64,000 bases of DNA from Legionella sp. 515359 (lineage in GTDB: Bacteria > Pseudomonadota > Gammaproteobacteria > Legionellales > Legionellaceae). The stretch spans positions 17,243 through 81,242 of the forward strand of contig JAPCYN010000010.1 of NCBI GenBank assembly GCA_025941565.1. Direction: 5' to 3'. A program made the position numbers and the translations under genes. The notes under the pieces were generated by a model. It was not told the DNA's origin, did no database searches, and saw nothing but the letters and a program-made list of their open reading frames with translations. Below, in pieces: positions 1 through 9,065 of the stretch (position 1 is its first letter; every line of letters begins with the position of its first letter).

Positions 1-1
1 C

Positions 2-370
2 CGGGTGCTGGTTACCGATGCGGTCAGTGATAATGTAACCACAGCAGCCGCTGTTTTGACGGTTAATACTGATTTAACCAGCACTAATCCAGCCGATGCC
101 ACGAGTTTTGGAGCGCCCGTAATTTTCAGCACGATAACCAGTGGCGGTACTCCGCCTTACGCGTATCAATGGCAGGTCAGTACCAATGGGGGCGCTACTT
201 TTTCTAATGTCACTACAGGAACTGGTGGTAATACAGCCACGTATACTACAACTTCACTTACTACAGCTGATAATAATCAACGATACAGGGTGCTGGTTAC
301 TGACGCAGCAACTGACAGTGTCACTACCGGATCAGCTCTTCTTACTGTAATGGGATCACTACGACGTTAA
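2..370 (+). CDS. C-terminal end of an Ig-like repeat protein (5' truncated)
   Basis: The reading frame is open from the first full codon, so this is the tail of a larger gene that begins outside the window. One full repeat of about 95 residues is visible: the GGTPPYAYQW...YRVLVTDA type of bacterial Ig-like/PKD-like domain found in large surface or secreted proteins. The motif RVLVTDA appears at the start and again 285 bases later, and DNA identity is high at both sites, so the upstream gene is probably a tandem array. The last copy breaks off after LLTV and ends with six unrelated residues; another frame could continue it (see findings). Role is inferred to be adhesion or surface exposure; no anchor is visible. 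Confidence 0.6.
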   Translation, partial: RVLVTDAVSDNVTTAAAVLTVNTDLTSTNPADATSFGAPVIFSTITSGGTPPYAYQWQVSTNGGATFSNVTTGTGGNTATYTTTSLTTADNNQRYRVLVTDAATDSVTTGSALLTVMGSLRR

Positions 371-718
371 ACTTGCCCCAAAACACTGGCCCGATATTTA
401 AAGAGCATGGCACTCTGCGACGGGTAATTTTTTGGGGTAGTTGTGATTTATGGAAGCTTAAATACAGTTGTTGATATATAATCAACTACCCTGTGGGAGA
501 TATTATTGATTTTGGGTAAATTAATTCACGTTTTTTTACCTCGTGAAGATAAAAAATGACAATTTAGTCGTTTTCTTAATACTCTGTTAATAATCACAGT
601 GTAAAATTAAATTCGTATAACAAATATAAATTTGTTTTTAGTCGTTTTTTGGCTATCAAGAATACCATGGATAGCGTTCTGTGGAGGAATAGATAGCTGC
701 TTTGTTAGGGAGATTTTT
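371..718. other. Intergenic region upstream of csrA
   Basis: AT-rich stretch of about 350 bases between the Ig-repeat gene and csrA. It presumably holds the csrA promoter or promoters, but no clear -35/-10 pair could be fixed by eye. A purine-rich ribosome binding site (AGGGAG, about 706-711) precedes the csrA ATG. No RNA gene was recognised. Confidence 0.4.
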
Positions 719-913
719 ATGTTAATTTTGACTCGGCGTATCGGTGAAACCTTAATTATTGGTGATGATGTTAATATTACTGTGTTAGGTGTAAAAGGTA
801 ACCAAGTTCGTTTAGGTATTAACGCACCTAAAGATGTATCTGTCCATCGTGAAGAAATTTATTTGCGCATACAACAAGAAAAACAATCAGACGAGTCTGA
901 AGAAGCAGTATAA
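719..913 (+). CDS. csrA: Carbon storage regulator CsrA
   Basis: Encodes a 64-residue CsrA/RsmA protein, a dimeric RNA-binding post-transcriptional regulator that binds GGA motifs in mRNA leaders. The sequence begins with the hallmark [18 protein letters not shown] and keeps the [18 protein letters not shown] segment whose arginine contacts RNA. The frame stays open upstream to about 632, but the family always begins at MLxLTRRxGE, and AGGGAG lies 7 bases before this ATG, so 719 is chosen. In Legionella CsrA represses transmission traits, including flagellation, during replication and is titrated by RsmY/RsmZ; those RNAs were not seen here. A hairpin follows the stop. Confidence 0.97.
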   Translation: MLILTRRIGETLIIGDDVNITVLGVKGNQVRLGINAPKDVSVHREEIYLRIQQEKQSDESEEAV

Positions 914-940
914 ATCGATTTCCTCGCAGTTCATCCAGTT

Positions 941-962
941 CCGAGCACCTGAAAATGCTCGG
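941..962 (+). terminator. Hairpin after csrA, probable terminator
   Basis: CCGAGCA and TGCTCGG form a perfect 7-bp stem around an 8-base loop, 27 bases after the csrA stop. The following sequence is T-rich but not an uninterrupted T run. It also lies just past the end of convergent birA and could serve both genes. Confidence 0.55.
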
Positions 963-1007
963 GACGAACTTTAATTTTTCTTCACTCTTTCCCTATTTTG
1001 TAACTCT

Positions 1008-1994
1008 TTATGATTTTTCATGCAGTGACGCGTCTCCTGATGAAAGAAAGTGCTTGGTACCTGATTCATCTTGCAGTATTAATTGTCCTAATGGATTAAT
1101 TCCACAAGCTACACCCGATAGAATATTTAAAGACTGGGTTACTTTAATGTTTTTTCCAAACAAATAATCCGATTTATTCCATTCATCCATAAAGGAGTTC
1201 AGGTCATGATGAATAAATTTGATTAAATAGCGTTCCAAATTAATAATCAGTTTTGCAATGAGGATATTACGATCAAAATGTTGCTGAGTTATTTCGTATA
1301 AGGAACACCAGGGTTTATCCGGAAGAGGGTGGTTCTGTGTATCGCTATTGACGTTTAGACCAATACCGATGATGACTTGAACATTGCCGTTGGATTCAGC
1401 CAATATTTCAATCAAACTGCCGCATAATTTTTTGTTAGTCCATAAAATATCATTGGGCCATTTAATTTTAATATTGGATGATAGATCTAATTCATTTAAC
1501 GTGGCCAAAACGGCCAGACTGGTTACCAAACTTAATCCTGAAAGCTTGGTAAGATCATAGTTAAGATTCCAACGACTGGAGCAATAAATATTTTCACCAA
1601 ATGGTGAATGCCAATGCCTGCCAAATCGGCCTCTACCCTGAGTTTGAATTTCGGCACAACAAATATCAACGGTATTTGAGAGAGGTAAATCCTTAAGATA
1701 GCGGTTGGTTGAATCAATGGAAGTAAATAGATGTAAATTGAACGGAGTCAATGGGTTTTGTGCGACAAGATGCTTCATTATTTGTTGTTCATCTAATAGA
1801 ATCAGTTGAGTAGGGAGTTGATAACCCTGATGTCTTATTCGTTTTATAGGGATTCCTGATTCGATTAAATGATTAATTTGTTTCCATATCGCTGATCGTG
1901 TAATACCCAAAGCGACTCCCAACTCAGAACCACTATGGCAGTTGCCATCACCAAGTAACTTTAATAATGTGAGTTGTGACGGGGTAAAATGCAT
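1008..1994 (-). CDS. birA: Bifunctional biotin-protein ligase / biotin operon repressor BirA
   Basis: Activates biotin as biotinyl-AMP and attaches it to the AccB subunit of acetyl-CoA carboxylase. At 328 aa it is the bifunctional class: residues 1-60 form a winged helix (SGSELGVALGITRSAIWKQI recognition region), so it can also act as a transcriptional repressor. The catalytic domain shows the biotin-binding loop GRGRFGRHW (120-128) and KWPND (178-182), with a C-terminal SH3-like segment. It is convergent with csrA. accA, another subunit gene of acetyl-CoA carboxylase, lies 830 bases away on the other strand. No biotin synthesis genes are in the window. Confidence 0.95.
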   Translation of the reverse strand: MHFTPSQLTLLKLLGDGNCHSGSELGVALGITRSAIWKQINHLIESGIPIKRIRHQGYQLPTQLILLDEQQIMKHLVAQNPLTPFNLHLFTSIDSTNRYLKDLPLSNTVDICCAEIQTQGRGRFGRHWHSPFGENIYCSSRWNLNYDLTKLSGLSLVTSLAVLATLNELDLSSNIKIKWPNDILWTNKKLCGSLIEILAESNGNVQVIIGIGLNVNSDTQNHPLPDKPWCSLYEITQQHFDRNILIAKLIINLERYLIKFIHHDLNSFMDEWNKSDYLFGKNIKVTQSLNILSGVACGINPLGQLILQDESGTKHFLSSGDASLHEKS

Positions 1995-2004
1995 TGATAT
2001 AAAC

Positions 2005-2742
2005 CTAAAAAATCAAGTGGGTATCTTGTTGTAGATGAATAAATCCATGTCTAATTTCCCTTACAGTCGGGTGATGACATAAAGCACCGCTGCACGCTAT
2101 CTCTGGCATAAAAGAGCGTAGTTGCCAAGTCATATTATGTAATGGATCATTCACCAACTGTTTGGTGGGCATCGATATGGGAACACTAAAATGTTTGGTT
2201 GGGTAAGAAAGACCTAAACCACAGGCTTTAATAAATGCTTCTTTTTGTGCCCAAACGTGAAAGAAAATGGCGGGTTTAAGAGCAAGAGGTACTTTAATAA
2301 ACTCCTCATATTCTTGATGAGAAAATAAATTTTTCGCAATTCCTTCATATGGTCGAGCAGAATATTTTTCTATATCCACACCGAGGGGGAAGTTTTTCCC
2401 TACCGCAAGTAGTGCCAGGTCACCAGTATGACTGATATTAAATTGCAGCTTTGTTGTGCCAATGACTTCAGGTTTCCCATGCGCATTATAGGTAAACTCC
2501 AGCTCTTCTGCTGAAGTATTTAGGTACCTTGCCAAGATGATTCTCATTGTTGCTCTGGCAGTAGCGAAGCGGCGCTTGTGTTTGCTGAAGTAAAATCGTT
2601 CGGCACGCTCTTGTTCTTGAGCGTTTAATAATTCAAAGGTATTTTTTAATTCGTGCGTTAAAGAGAACTGCCAAAGGTCAATGCGAGCCTCGTTTAAGAC
2701 GCAGTTATCTGTATTTAAAGGGTTGAATCCGGTAATGATCAT
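2005..2742 (-). CDS. 4'-phosphopantetheinyl transferase, Sfp/AcpT type
   Basis: Transfers the phosphopantetheine arm of CoA to a serine of carrier proteins. At 245 aa it has the two-lobe Sfp layout rather than the short AcpS form. Motifs visible: FNISHT (101-106), the Mg-binding GVDIE (121-125), and WAQKEAFIKACGLGL (164-178), the WxxKEAxxKxxGxG signature. It sits 10 bases upstream of birA on the same strand, so the two probably share a transcript and together handle cofactor attachment. The substrate, whether fatty acid ACP or a polyketide/peptide synthetase carrier, cannot be told from sequence. Confidence 0.88.
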   Translation of the reverse strand: MIITGFNPLNTDNCVLNEARIDLWQFSLTHELKNTFELLNAQEQERAERFYFSKHKRRFATARATMRIILARYLNTSAEELEFTYNAHGKPEVIGTTKLQFNISHTGDLALLAVGKNFPLGVDIEKYSARPYEGIAKNLFSHQEYEEFIKVPLALKPAIFFHVWAQKEAFIKACGLGLSYPTKHFSVPISMPTKQLVNDPLHNMTWQLRSFMPEIACSGALCHHPTVREIRHGFIHLQQDTHLIF

Positions 2743-2822
2743 ATGGCTTCGTTTGAATCTGGCATCAATTGTCGGTTAAGGTTATCATATACCATGATAT
2801 TTAATTCACCAAAGAGTATTCA

Positions 2823-3776
2823 ATGAGCCGACAATTTTTGGATTTTGAGCAACCCATCGAAGAGTTGAATCAAAAAATTGAAGCACTTCGTATGATAGGG
2901 AATGATAACGAAGTGAATTTAAGTGATGAAATAGCGAGACTTCAAGCAAAATGTTCTGAGCTAACGTCACAAGTTTTTTCAAACTTGGAGCCATGGCAAA
3001 TCGCACAAATGGCAAGGCACCCGCTTAGGCCCCAGACTACGGACTATATTGAACGTATTTTTACTGATTTTCAGGAGTTGCATGGCGACCGAAGTTGTTC
3101 TTCGGCACCCGCCATTATTGGTGGCTTGGCACGTTTGAATGGCGAACCCGTTATGGTACTTGGTCATCAAAAGGGTAAACGTACCAAAGAAAAAGTATAC
3201 CGTAATTTTGGTATGGCTCGTCCCGAGGAGTATCGGAAAGCCTTACGTTTGATGAATATGGCTGAAAAGTTCAAGTTGCCAATTTTTACGTTTATTGATA
3301 CAGCAGGTGCATATCCTGGGATTGGTGCTGAAGAGCGCAATCAATCTGAAGCAATTGCTCGAAATCTTTTTGTGATGTCACGCCTTAAAACACCAATTAT
3401 CTGTATCGTAACGGGAGAAGCAGGTTCTGGAGGAGCGCTGGCAATTGGTGTTGGTGATCGTGTATTAATGCTTCAATTCGGTATCTATTCAGTAATTTCT
3501 CCTGAAGGTTGTGCATCAATTCTTTGGAAAGATGCATCTAAAGCAAGTGAAGCTGCTCGTGCGATGAGGATTACAGCAGACAAGATTATGGAAAATAAGT
3601 TAATCGATATGATTGTGCCCGAACCGTTAGGGGGAGCGCATCGTAATGTCGATGAAATGGCTGCACGATTAAAAGATATTTTGATTAGCGAATTGCGTAC
3701 CTTAAAGAAATTGTCTTTGGATCAGCTCGTTGAAAACAGATATCAAAAATTTATGACTATGGGAGCAACTGATTAA
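2823..3776 (+). CDS. accA: Acetyl-CoA carboxylase carboxyltransferase subunit alpha
   Basis: Forms with AccD the carboxyltransferase that moves the carboxyl group from carboxybiotin to acetyl-CoA, the first committed step of fatty acid synthesis. The 317-aa length is that of E. coli AccA. The N-terminal helical segment starts [16 protein letters not shown], the crotonase-like core carries ELHGDR (85-90) and the oxyanion-forming GSGGALAIG (201-209), and the protein ends in the usual alpha-subunit helix. tilS begins 7 bases later, so the two are co-transcribed. The gene is divergent from the phosphopantetheinyl transferase gene. Confidence 0.97.
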   Translation: MSRQFLDFEQPIEELNQKIEALRMIGNDNEVNLSDEIARLQAKCSELTSQVFSNLEPWQIAQMARHPLRPQTTDYIERIFTDFQELHGDRSCSSAPAIIGGLARLNGEPVMVLGHQKGKRTKEKVYRNFGMARPEEYRKALRLMNMAEKFKLPIFTFIDTAGAYPGIGAEERNQSEAIARNLFVMSRLKTPIICIVTGEAGSGGALAIGVGDRVLMLQFGIYSVISPEGCASILWKDASKASEAARAMRITADKIMENKLIDMIVPEPLGGAHRNVDEMAARLKDILISELRTLKKLSLDQLVENRYQKFMTMGATD

Positions 3777-3783
3777 ACCTTTA

Positions 3784-5076
3784 TTGAGTGCTGAATGGTT
3801 TTCTCGCCTCAGTCATTTTAGTAAATTAATTGTAGGTTTTAGTGGGGGGCTTGATTCAACAGTGCTTTTGCACGTTCTTGCCTCTCAACCGACGTTGCTT
3901 GATAAGTTAGTAGCAGTGCATGTTAATCATGGCATTAGTGCTAATGCCTCCATTTGGCAAATACATTGCCAGCAGTTTTGCCAGAATTTGGGTATTTCTT
4001 TAATTGCCCAGGCAGTGCAATTTGATCGTTCTGCCAATATTGAAGAGGGTGCACGCATCGCCCGGTATGCAGTTTTTTCTTCGATGCTTGCAGAACAAGA
4101 TTGCTTAATTTTAGGGCATCATTTAGACGATCAAGCTGAAACACTTCTTTTGCAACTATTTCGGGGCAGTGGAGTAGATGGTTTGGCTGCTATGTCTGAT
4201 TTTGGTCAACTCAAACCGGGAAACATCGCCAGACCTTTTTTAAGTCATTCCCGAGAGGAATTAGAACATTATGCGGGTATGCATCAACTAAGTTGGATTG
4301 AAGACGAGAGTAATCAGGATATTAGCTATTCACGTAATTATCTGCGTCAACAAGTGATCCCTTTGTTGAAAAGAAAATGGCCTGGCGTTGCGGGTAATAT
4401 TGCAAGAGCGGCGCTTCATTGCCAACAGGCTAAAAGAAATCTAGATACTTTGGCCGCTCAAGATATGGCGGATAATCCAGCAGCATTAAAAAACAATTTT
4501 TTATTGATTACCCCATTAAAAGAACTTAGCCGTGATCGCATCGCGAATGTGCTCCGAGTTTGGCTAAAAAATAATCAAATTCAACTGCCCTCAACTGCAA
4601 CTTTTTGGCGTTTGATTGATGAAGTGATCCTTGCGAGTCCAGATGCCGTTCCTGAAGTGAGTTGGGCTGAGGTAACCGTACGTCGTTACCAAAAGCATTT
4701 GTTTTTAGATAAAAATAATGCATGTAATTTACCTTCCTGTGTTGCGTGGTCTGCATTTCCCTTACCTTTAGTGATACCTGATGCAGGCATTAATTTATTG
4801 GCAAAAAAAAACACCCAGGGTTTAGTGATTCCCCCTGATACACAAATATTTGTCCGATTTAGGCAAGGTGGAGAAGAGCTTTCTTGGCATGGCCAGACCA
4901 AGCGGTTAAAAAAATTATTCCAGGAATGGGGTATTCCTCCTTGGTTAAGAGATCAAATTCCTTTGGTTTATTTTAATGATAAACTTGCAGCGGTAGTGGG
5001 TTATGCAATGAGTGATTTATTTTTTACTAAACACGCTGATGCTTGGATTTTCGTGGGATTAGAGATAGAGACTTGA
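3784..5076 (+). CDS. tilS: tRNA(Ile)-lysidine synthetase TilS
   Basis: Converts C34 of the CAU-anticodon tRNA-Ile to lysidine using ATP and lysine, switching its identity from Met to Ile. The PP-loop SGGLDS is at residues 20-25, followed by VHVNHG and GHHLDDQAET typical of the N-type ATP pyrophosphatase core. The C-terminal part has the TilS substrate-specificity domains (RFRQGGEEL, LKKLFQEWGIPPWLRDQIPL). Length is 430 aa, as usual. The only reasonable start is TTG at 3784; no ATG or GTG lies in frame between the upstream stop and the PP-loop. It follows accA in a likely operon, as in E. coli. Confidence 0.95.
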   Translation: MSAEWFSRLSHFSKLIVGFSGGLDSTVLLHVLASQPTLLDKLVAVHVNHGISANASIWQIHCQQFCQNLGISLIAQAVQFDRSANIEEGARIARYAVFSSMLAEQDCLILGHHLDDQAETLLLQLFRGSGVDGLAAMSDFGQLKPGNIARPFLSHSREELEHYAGMHQLSWIEDESNQDISYSRNYLRQQVIPLLKRKWPGVAGNIARAALHCQQAKRNLDTLAAQDMADNPAALKNNFLLITPLKELSRDRIANVLRVWLKNNQIQLPSTATFWRLIDEVILASPDAVPEVSWAEVTVRRYQKHLFLDKNNACNLPSCVAWSAFPLPLVIPDAGINLLAKKNTQGLVIPPDTQIFVRFRQGGEELSWHGQTKRLKKLFQEWGIPPWLRDQIPLVYFNDKLAAVVGYAMSDLFFTKHADAWIFVGLEIET

Positions 5077-5111
5077 GTTGAATAAACCTCAAATCTCCAC
5101 GTTTAACCTCA

Positions 5112-5369
5112 TTAGAAACCGAGATTACTTGGAACGTCAAATCGTTCGCTTGGACCCCATCCCGTATCCCGCTCGTATGCAAGGTCCATTGCATGGTTCA
5201 CATTTTTTCTAATTTCTTGTGCGTTTACTGTTAATCCATTTTGCTTAAAGAAGCTGTATTGCGAAAAAATTTGTTGCGATTTTGGGCTTTGTGCTAATTC
5301 CTTTTGGGTTTTTGAAATGATATTAAGTTCTCCCTCTTCATTCATCCACTCTTTTGCTTTTATTTTCAT
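5112..5369 (-). CDS. Small protein of unknown function (85 aa)
   Basis: Not recognised. Encodes 85 residues with a clear ribosome binding site (AAAGG seven bases before the ATG). The protein is hydrophilic, with no signal peptide or membrane segment, and mostly predicted helix with a Lys/Glu-rich N-terminal half. It stands divergent from the CE-clan candidate effector gene (173 bases between starts), so the two may share a control region. Both appear to be accessory relative to the housekeeping neighbours. Function cannot be stated. Confidence 0.55.
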   Translation of the reverse strand: MKIKAKEWMNEEGELNIISKTQKELAQSPKSQQIFSQYSFFKQNGLTVNAQEIRKNVNHAMDLAYERDTGWGPSERFDVPSNLGF

Positions 5370-5542
5370 GATATTACCTTTGGTTTAAAAAAGAGCGCTA
5401 TAGTACATGAGAAGCCATAAAATACAAGGTTTATCCAAATTGAAGCTAAAAATATAATTTAATTTCTCCATTACAAGTTGTTTTATTTTGGTTAACTTTA
5501 TAGATAAATAGAAAAAAATAATTAAATGGAACGGTTCATCTC

Positions 5543-6568
5543 ATGAAAAATATCTCTGACATTCAAACATTGCTAGCACTCAGTGGAAAACCGGGCAATA
5601 TCCCAGTAGACCTTATGGCATTTTTTTTATATTTAAAAAGAATAAAGCTGATAGAAAAAGAAGACGATAATTTTAAAGCCTTCGCAATGAGTTCTGACGA
5701 AATAGGGTGGTTGTCTGAGATTATTGAGCAAATGATTGCATCTTGTGACAGGGATTTGCGGTTTCAAATTGCTATTTCAAAATACAATGGAAGCGAGCAA
5801 TTAAATCATTGGTCCTTTTTAGAGTTTAATTTTAAAAGAACCCCAATTATGCCCACTTTGGATATTTTGATTTGTGATCCACTAGGTTTCAAACAATCAT
5901 TAGTCTTGGCAAACTTATTAAGCAGCAGGATGGGGTTCGGTATTTTAAGCAAATTATGCACTCTCATGATCTATATTCCCACTGATATTTTACAAATTTC
6001 GGGCCGTGCATGTGCTTATTTTGTGACCGACAGTATCTCGATGCTGTCGAATCAAAATAAGTACAGTCCAATTTATGATTATATGAGTACTCATCAACAA
6101 GATAATAAAATGAGTGAAGCAATCCAAACATTAAAAAGCTTTCGTGAAGCCATGGCTCGATTCGCAGAAGAAAATCTTGATGATATATATAATTTTGATT
6201 TAGTGGTGAGTTCGCTACCTACCCGACTCTTACGTACAAAACACTCTGTAACCGATTTAGAGGATGAAATTCGAGATTCAGATGAACATAGAGGAGAAAT
6301 TGTGAACAGTAAAGGGGAGGCCGCGTGGAGATCCATTAGTAAGAATTTATTTTTTGTTCAAGATCGCACCGGAGAAGGGCAGCATAGAAATATGAGGGTC
6401 AATAAAAAGATGGAGAAGTTGGGGGGAGTGGTAAGCGCGATATCCTCCTCATTAGGTTCAAAGGAGGATATTAGATTGTTTCAGGAAGCAATACAAAGAC
6501 ATCAATTATTGGGTTTAGAGGAATTAATAAGCCAAGTTATTAAAAAAAGGAGTTACACCAATTCTTAG
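5543..6568 (+). CDS. Putative CE-clan cysteine protease/acetyltransferase, candidate effector
   Basis: 341-aa soluble protein without signal peptide. A CE-clan (YopJ C55 / SUMO-protease C48) catalytic layout can be read by eye: His89-Trp90 in [10 protein letters not shown], an acidic residue in ILICDPLG (Asp112), and QISGRAC, where Gln151 lies six residues before Cys157. That is the spacing of the oxyanion Gln and nucleophile Cys in YopJ. The order His-Asp-Gln-Cys and the spacing of about 45 from Asp to Cys fit the clan. Proteins of this clan in Legionella and other pathogens act in host cells as deubiquitinases or acetyltransferases, so a Dot/Icm effector role is inferred. The 3' end overlaps convergent sdaA by 4 bases. 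Confidence 0.5.
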   Translation: MKNISDIQTLLALSGKPGNIPVDLMAFFLYLKRIKLIEKEDDNFKAFAMSSDEIGWLSEIIEQMIASCDRDLRFQIAISKYNGSEQLNHWSFLEFNFKRTPIMPTLDILICDPLGFKQSLVLANLLSSRMGFGILSKLCTLMIYIPTDILQISGRACAYFVTDSISMLSNQNKYSPIYDYMSTHQQDNKMSEAIQTLKSFREAMARFAEENLDDIYNFDLVVSSLPTRLLRTKHSVTDLEDEIRDSDEHRGEIVNSKGEAAWRSISKNLFFVQDRTGEGQHRNMRVNKKMEKLGGVVSAISSSLGSKEDIRLFQEAIQRHQLLGLEELISQVIKKRSYTNS

Positions 6569-7941
6569 CACTCCGGTAGATTAACAGCTAATCCTCCCAT
6601 CGATGTTTCCTTGTAAATGCTTTGCATGTCCATTCCTGTTTGTTTCATGGTCTTGATGACTTTATCTAGAGAAATCTGGTGTTGACCATCACCAATAAGA
6701 GCCATTCGTGTTGCGTTCACTGCTTTTACTGCACCCATTGCGTTGCGTTCAATACAGGGTATTTGGACCAAACCCAAAACGGGATCACAGGTCATCCCCA
6801 AATGATGTTCCATTGCAATCTCTGCGGCATTTTCTACTTGAGCTACGGTACCACCGAGAACCGCTGTAAGACCCGCCGCTGCCATAGAAGAGGCAACACC
6901 GACCTCACCTTGGCATCCTACCTCAGCTCCAGAAATGGAAGCTCCTTTTTTATAAAGGATGCCTATAGCAGCTGCAGTAAGGAAATAGGTGTATATATCT
7001 TCATTATTCATTTTATCGTGTGCATGTTGGCAGTATTTAAGTACTGCAGGAATAATGCCTGCGGCACCATTGGTTGGTGCAGTTACGATACGGCCACCCG
7101 CTGCATTTTCTTCATTGACAGCCATGGCGTAAAGATTTAACCAGTTCATGATATCTGATTGTTCAAAAATGCTTTTCACACCTTTTTCATTCATCAGCTT
7201 TTTATATAAATCAGGAGCTCGTCTTTTTAAATTAAGCCCTCCAGGTAAAATACCCGCATGCTGGCACCCATTGGCGATACAATCATCCATAACTTTAGCA
7301 ATTGCCAAAATACTTTTATGGATTTCTTCTGTGCTACGCCAGGTTTTTTCATTAGTAAGCATTAATTCTGCTATGCTTAAATCATTTTTCTGACACAGTT
7401 CTAAGAGTTGAGTTGCTGTTGAAAATGGATATGGAGGTGGGTTCGTGTCTTCCGTGGTTTTGGAAAAATCTTCTTCTGTAGTAATAAAACCACCACCGAT
7501 TGAGTAATAAACTTGTGCTATTAATAAATTGTTTTGGTCATCAAAAGCAGAAAAACGCATTCCATTAGAGTGTTTGGGCAGGAGCTCTTTTTGTAAAAAA
7601 AGAAAATCAGTTGCTTCGTTAAAGCTGATATTTTTCTTGCCTGCCAGGTTTAACGTATGCGCGTTAAGAATTTCATGCATCCGAGGCACCATGGACTCAG
7701 GAGCTACAGTCTCGGGTGCTTTGTTTTCCAGTCCATTTAAAATGGCTTTATCTGTTCCATGGCCTTTTCCGGTTAAAGCCAGTGAACCATAGAGTTCGGT
7801 TTTAACCCGTTGAATCTGGTTTATGAGTTGTTTGTCTTCAAGTACTTTTAAAAAGGCATTAGCAGCAAGCATGGGGCCTACAGTATGAGAGCTCGATGGG
7901 CCAATTCCAATGGAAAATAAATCAAATACACTGATGTTCAT
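6565..7941 (-). CDS. sdaA: L-serine dehydratase (L-serine ammonia-lyase), iron-sulfur type
   Basis: Deaminates L-serine to pyruvate and ammonia with a [4Fe-4S] cluster. Serine is a main carbon source for Legionella, so this is a catabolic entry enzyme. The 458-aa single-chain form has the beta-type N-terminal domain ([15 protein letters not shown], 11-25) fused to the alpha-type C-terminal domain with [18 protein letters not shown] and the cluster cysteines in EVGCQGEVG and [14 protein letters not shown]. Its start lies about 315 bases from mip in a divergent arrangement. The last 4 bases overlap the end of the convergent effector candidate. Confidence 0.96.
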   Translation of the reverse strand: MNISVFDLFSIGIGPSSSHTVGPMLAANAFLKVLEDKQLINQIQRVKTELYGSLALTGKGHGTDKAILNGLENKAPETVAPESMVPRMHEILNAHTLNLAGKKNISFNEATDFLFLQKELLPKHSNGMRFSAFDDQNNLLIAQVYYSIGGGFITTEEDFSKTTEDTNPPPYPFSTATQLLELCQKNDLSIAELMLTNEKTWRSTEEIHKSILAIAKVMDDCIANGCQHAGILPGGLNLKRRAPDLYKKLMNEKGVKSIFEQSDIMNWLNLYAMAVNEENAAGGRIVTAPTNGAAGIIPAVLKYCQHAHDKMNNEDIYTYFLTAAAIGILYKKGASISGAEVGCQGEVGVASSMAAAGLTAVLGGTVAQVENAAEIAMEHHLGMTCDPVLGLVQIPCIERNAMGAVKAVNATRMALIGDGQHQISLDKVIKTMKQTGMDMQSIYKETSMGGLAVNLPEC

Positions 7942-8256
7942 GCGTTAATCTCTTGTTACAATTAGTGCAAAGTGTAGAGGGATCTTAATTATTTGTCTAT
8001 TTTAATTATAGTGAACTATTGACTTTATCATTTGTCATGTAGTGTATGGTTGTTACTTCGCCATACAACTGATATGCATTAAGAATAACCTCAATGCAAT
8101 GGACTTTATAATATAGTTACAATTAATCGCACTTAAATGCTGGTAATTTCATGTGAATTTAGGCAGAATTATGTTGCATTTTAGTTAGAATGTAATATCT
8201 TTCAATATCAAAATTAGGAAGATGTGCACAATAGAAAGACTACAAGGGGATTCTTT
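7942..8256. other. Divergent intergenic region between sdaA and mip
   Basis: AT-rich region of about 315 bases that must hold the promoters of both sdaA and mip. A ribosome binding site (AAGGGGA) precedes the mip ATG. No operator palindrome or RNA gene was recognised by eye. Confidence 0.4.
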
Positions 8257-8958
8257 ATGAAGATGAAATTGGTCACTGCTGCCATTATAGGGCTGGCAAT
8301 GTCTACTGCAATGGCTGCTACCGATGCTGCATCGCTTGTTACGGATAAGGATAAATTATCTTATAGTATTGGTGCTGATTTAGGAAAAAACTTCAAAAAT
8401 CAAGGTATTGATATTAATCCGGAAGCATTAGCTAAGGGAATGCAAGATGGAATGTCTGGTGCCCAATTGATTTTGACCGAACAACAAATGAAAGATGTTC
8501 TGAATAAGTTTCAGAAAGATCTAATGGCAAAGCGCAGCGCTGAGTTTAATAAAAAAGCTGATGAAAACAAATCTAAAGGCGAAGCCTTTTTATCAAGTAA
8601 TAAATCAAAATCAGGCGTAGTTGTATTGCCAAGTGGTTTGCAATATAAAGTGATTGAAGCAGGTACAGGAAATAAACCCGGTAAATCGGATACAGTGACT
8701 GTTGAATACACAGGTACTTTAATTGATGGTACTGTATTTGATAGCACTGAGAAATCAGGTAAACCAGCTACATTTCAAGTATCACAGGTTATTCCTGGTT
8801 GGACTGAAGCATTACAATTAATGCCTGCTGGTTCTACTTGGGAAGTTTATGTACCTTCAGATTTAGCTTATGGTCCACGTAGTGTAGGTGGTCCTATAGG
8901 TCCAAATGAAACTTTGATTTTCAAAATTCATTTGATCTCCGTTAAAAAATCTGCCTAA
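8257..8958 (+). CDS. mip: Macrophage infectivity potentiator Mip, FKBP-type peptidyl-prolyl isomerase
   Basis: Surface-exposed, homodimeric prolyl cis/trans isomerase that helps Legionella infect macrophages and amoebae. From ATG 8257 it has 233 aa: a signal peptide ending AMA-ATDA near residue 20, the dimerisation region ([18 protein letters not shown]), a long linking helix rich in Lys/Glu, and a C-terminal FKBP domain ([54 protein letters not shown]). The frame opens 33 bases earlier, but the signal peptide and the AAGGGGA site place the start here. The sequence is so close to L. pneumophila Mip that it fixes the genus. A strong terminator follows. Confidence 0.98.
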   Translation: MKMKLVTAAIIGLAMSTAMAATDAASLVTDKDKLSYSIGADLGKNFKNQGIDINPEALAKGMQDGMSGAQLILTEQQMKDVLNKFQKDLMAKRSAEFNKKADENKSKGEAFLSSNKSKSGVVVLPSGLQYKVIEAGTGNKPGKSDTVTVEYTGTLIDGTVFDSTEKSGKPATFQVSQVIPGWTEALQLMPAGSTWEVYVPSDLAYGPRSVGGPIGPNETLIFKIHLISVKKSA

Positions 8959-8992
8959 TCAATAAGGCAGGGAGTTTTCCCTCCTTATCGTA

Positions 8993-9028
8993 CCTCACTC
9001 CAAAAAAATAGGAGTGAGGTTTCTTTTT
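8993..9028 (+). terminator. Rho-independent terminator of mip
   Basis: CCTCACTCC and GGAGTGAGG form a perfect 9-bp stem, followed by TTTCTTTTT. A second, weaker hairpin (ATAAGG...CCTTAT) lies just before it. Confidence 0.85.
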
Positions 9029-9065
9029 AGATACACGTTCTCCTGTTTTTATAGAGATCTGCAAG

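Noticed and set aside
371-718. Search for RsmY/RsmZ-like RNA beside csrA
   Set aside because: No cluster of GGA hairpins or LetA-box-like sequence was seen in this stretch.
955-1167. Plus-strand frame of 70 codons over the 3' end of birA
   Set aside because: It lies antisense to a well-conserved birA, has no family resemblance and no convincing ribosome binding site.
8224-8256. Upstream start giving an 11-residue longer Mip
   Set aside because: The signal peptide begins at MKMKLVTAA and the ribosome binding site AAGGGGA serves ATG 8257.
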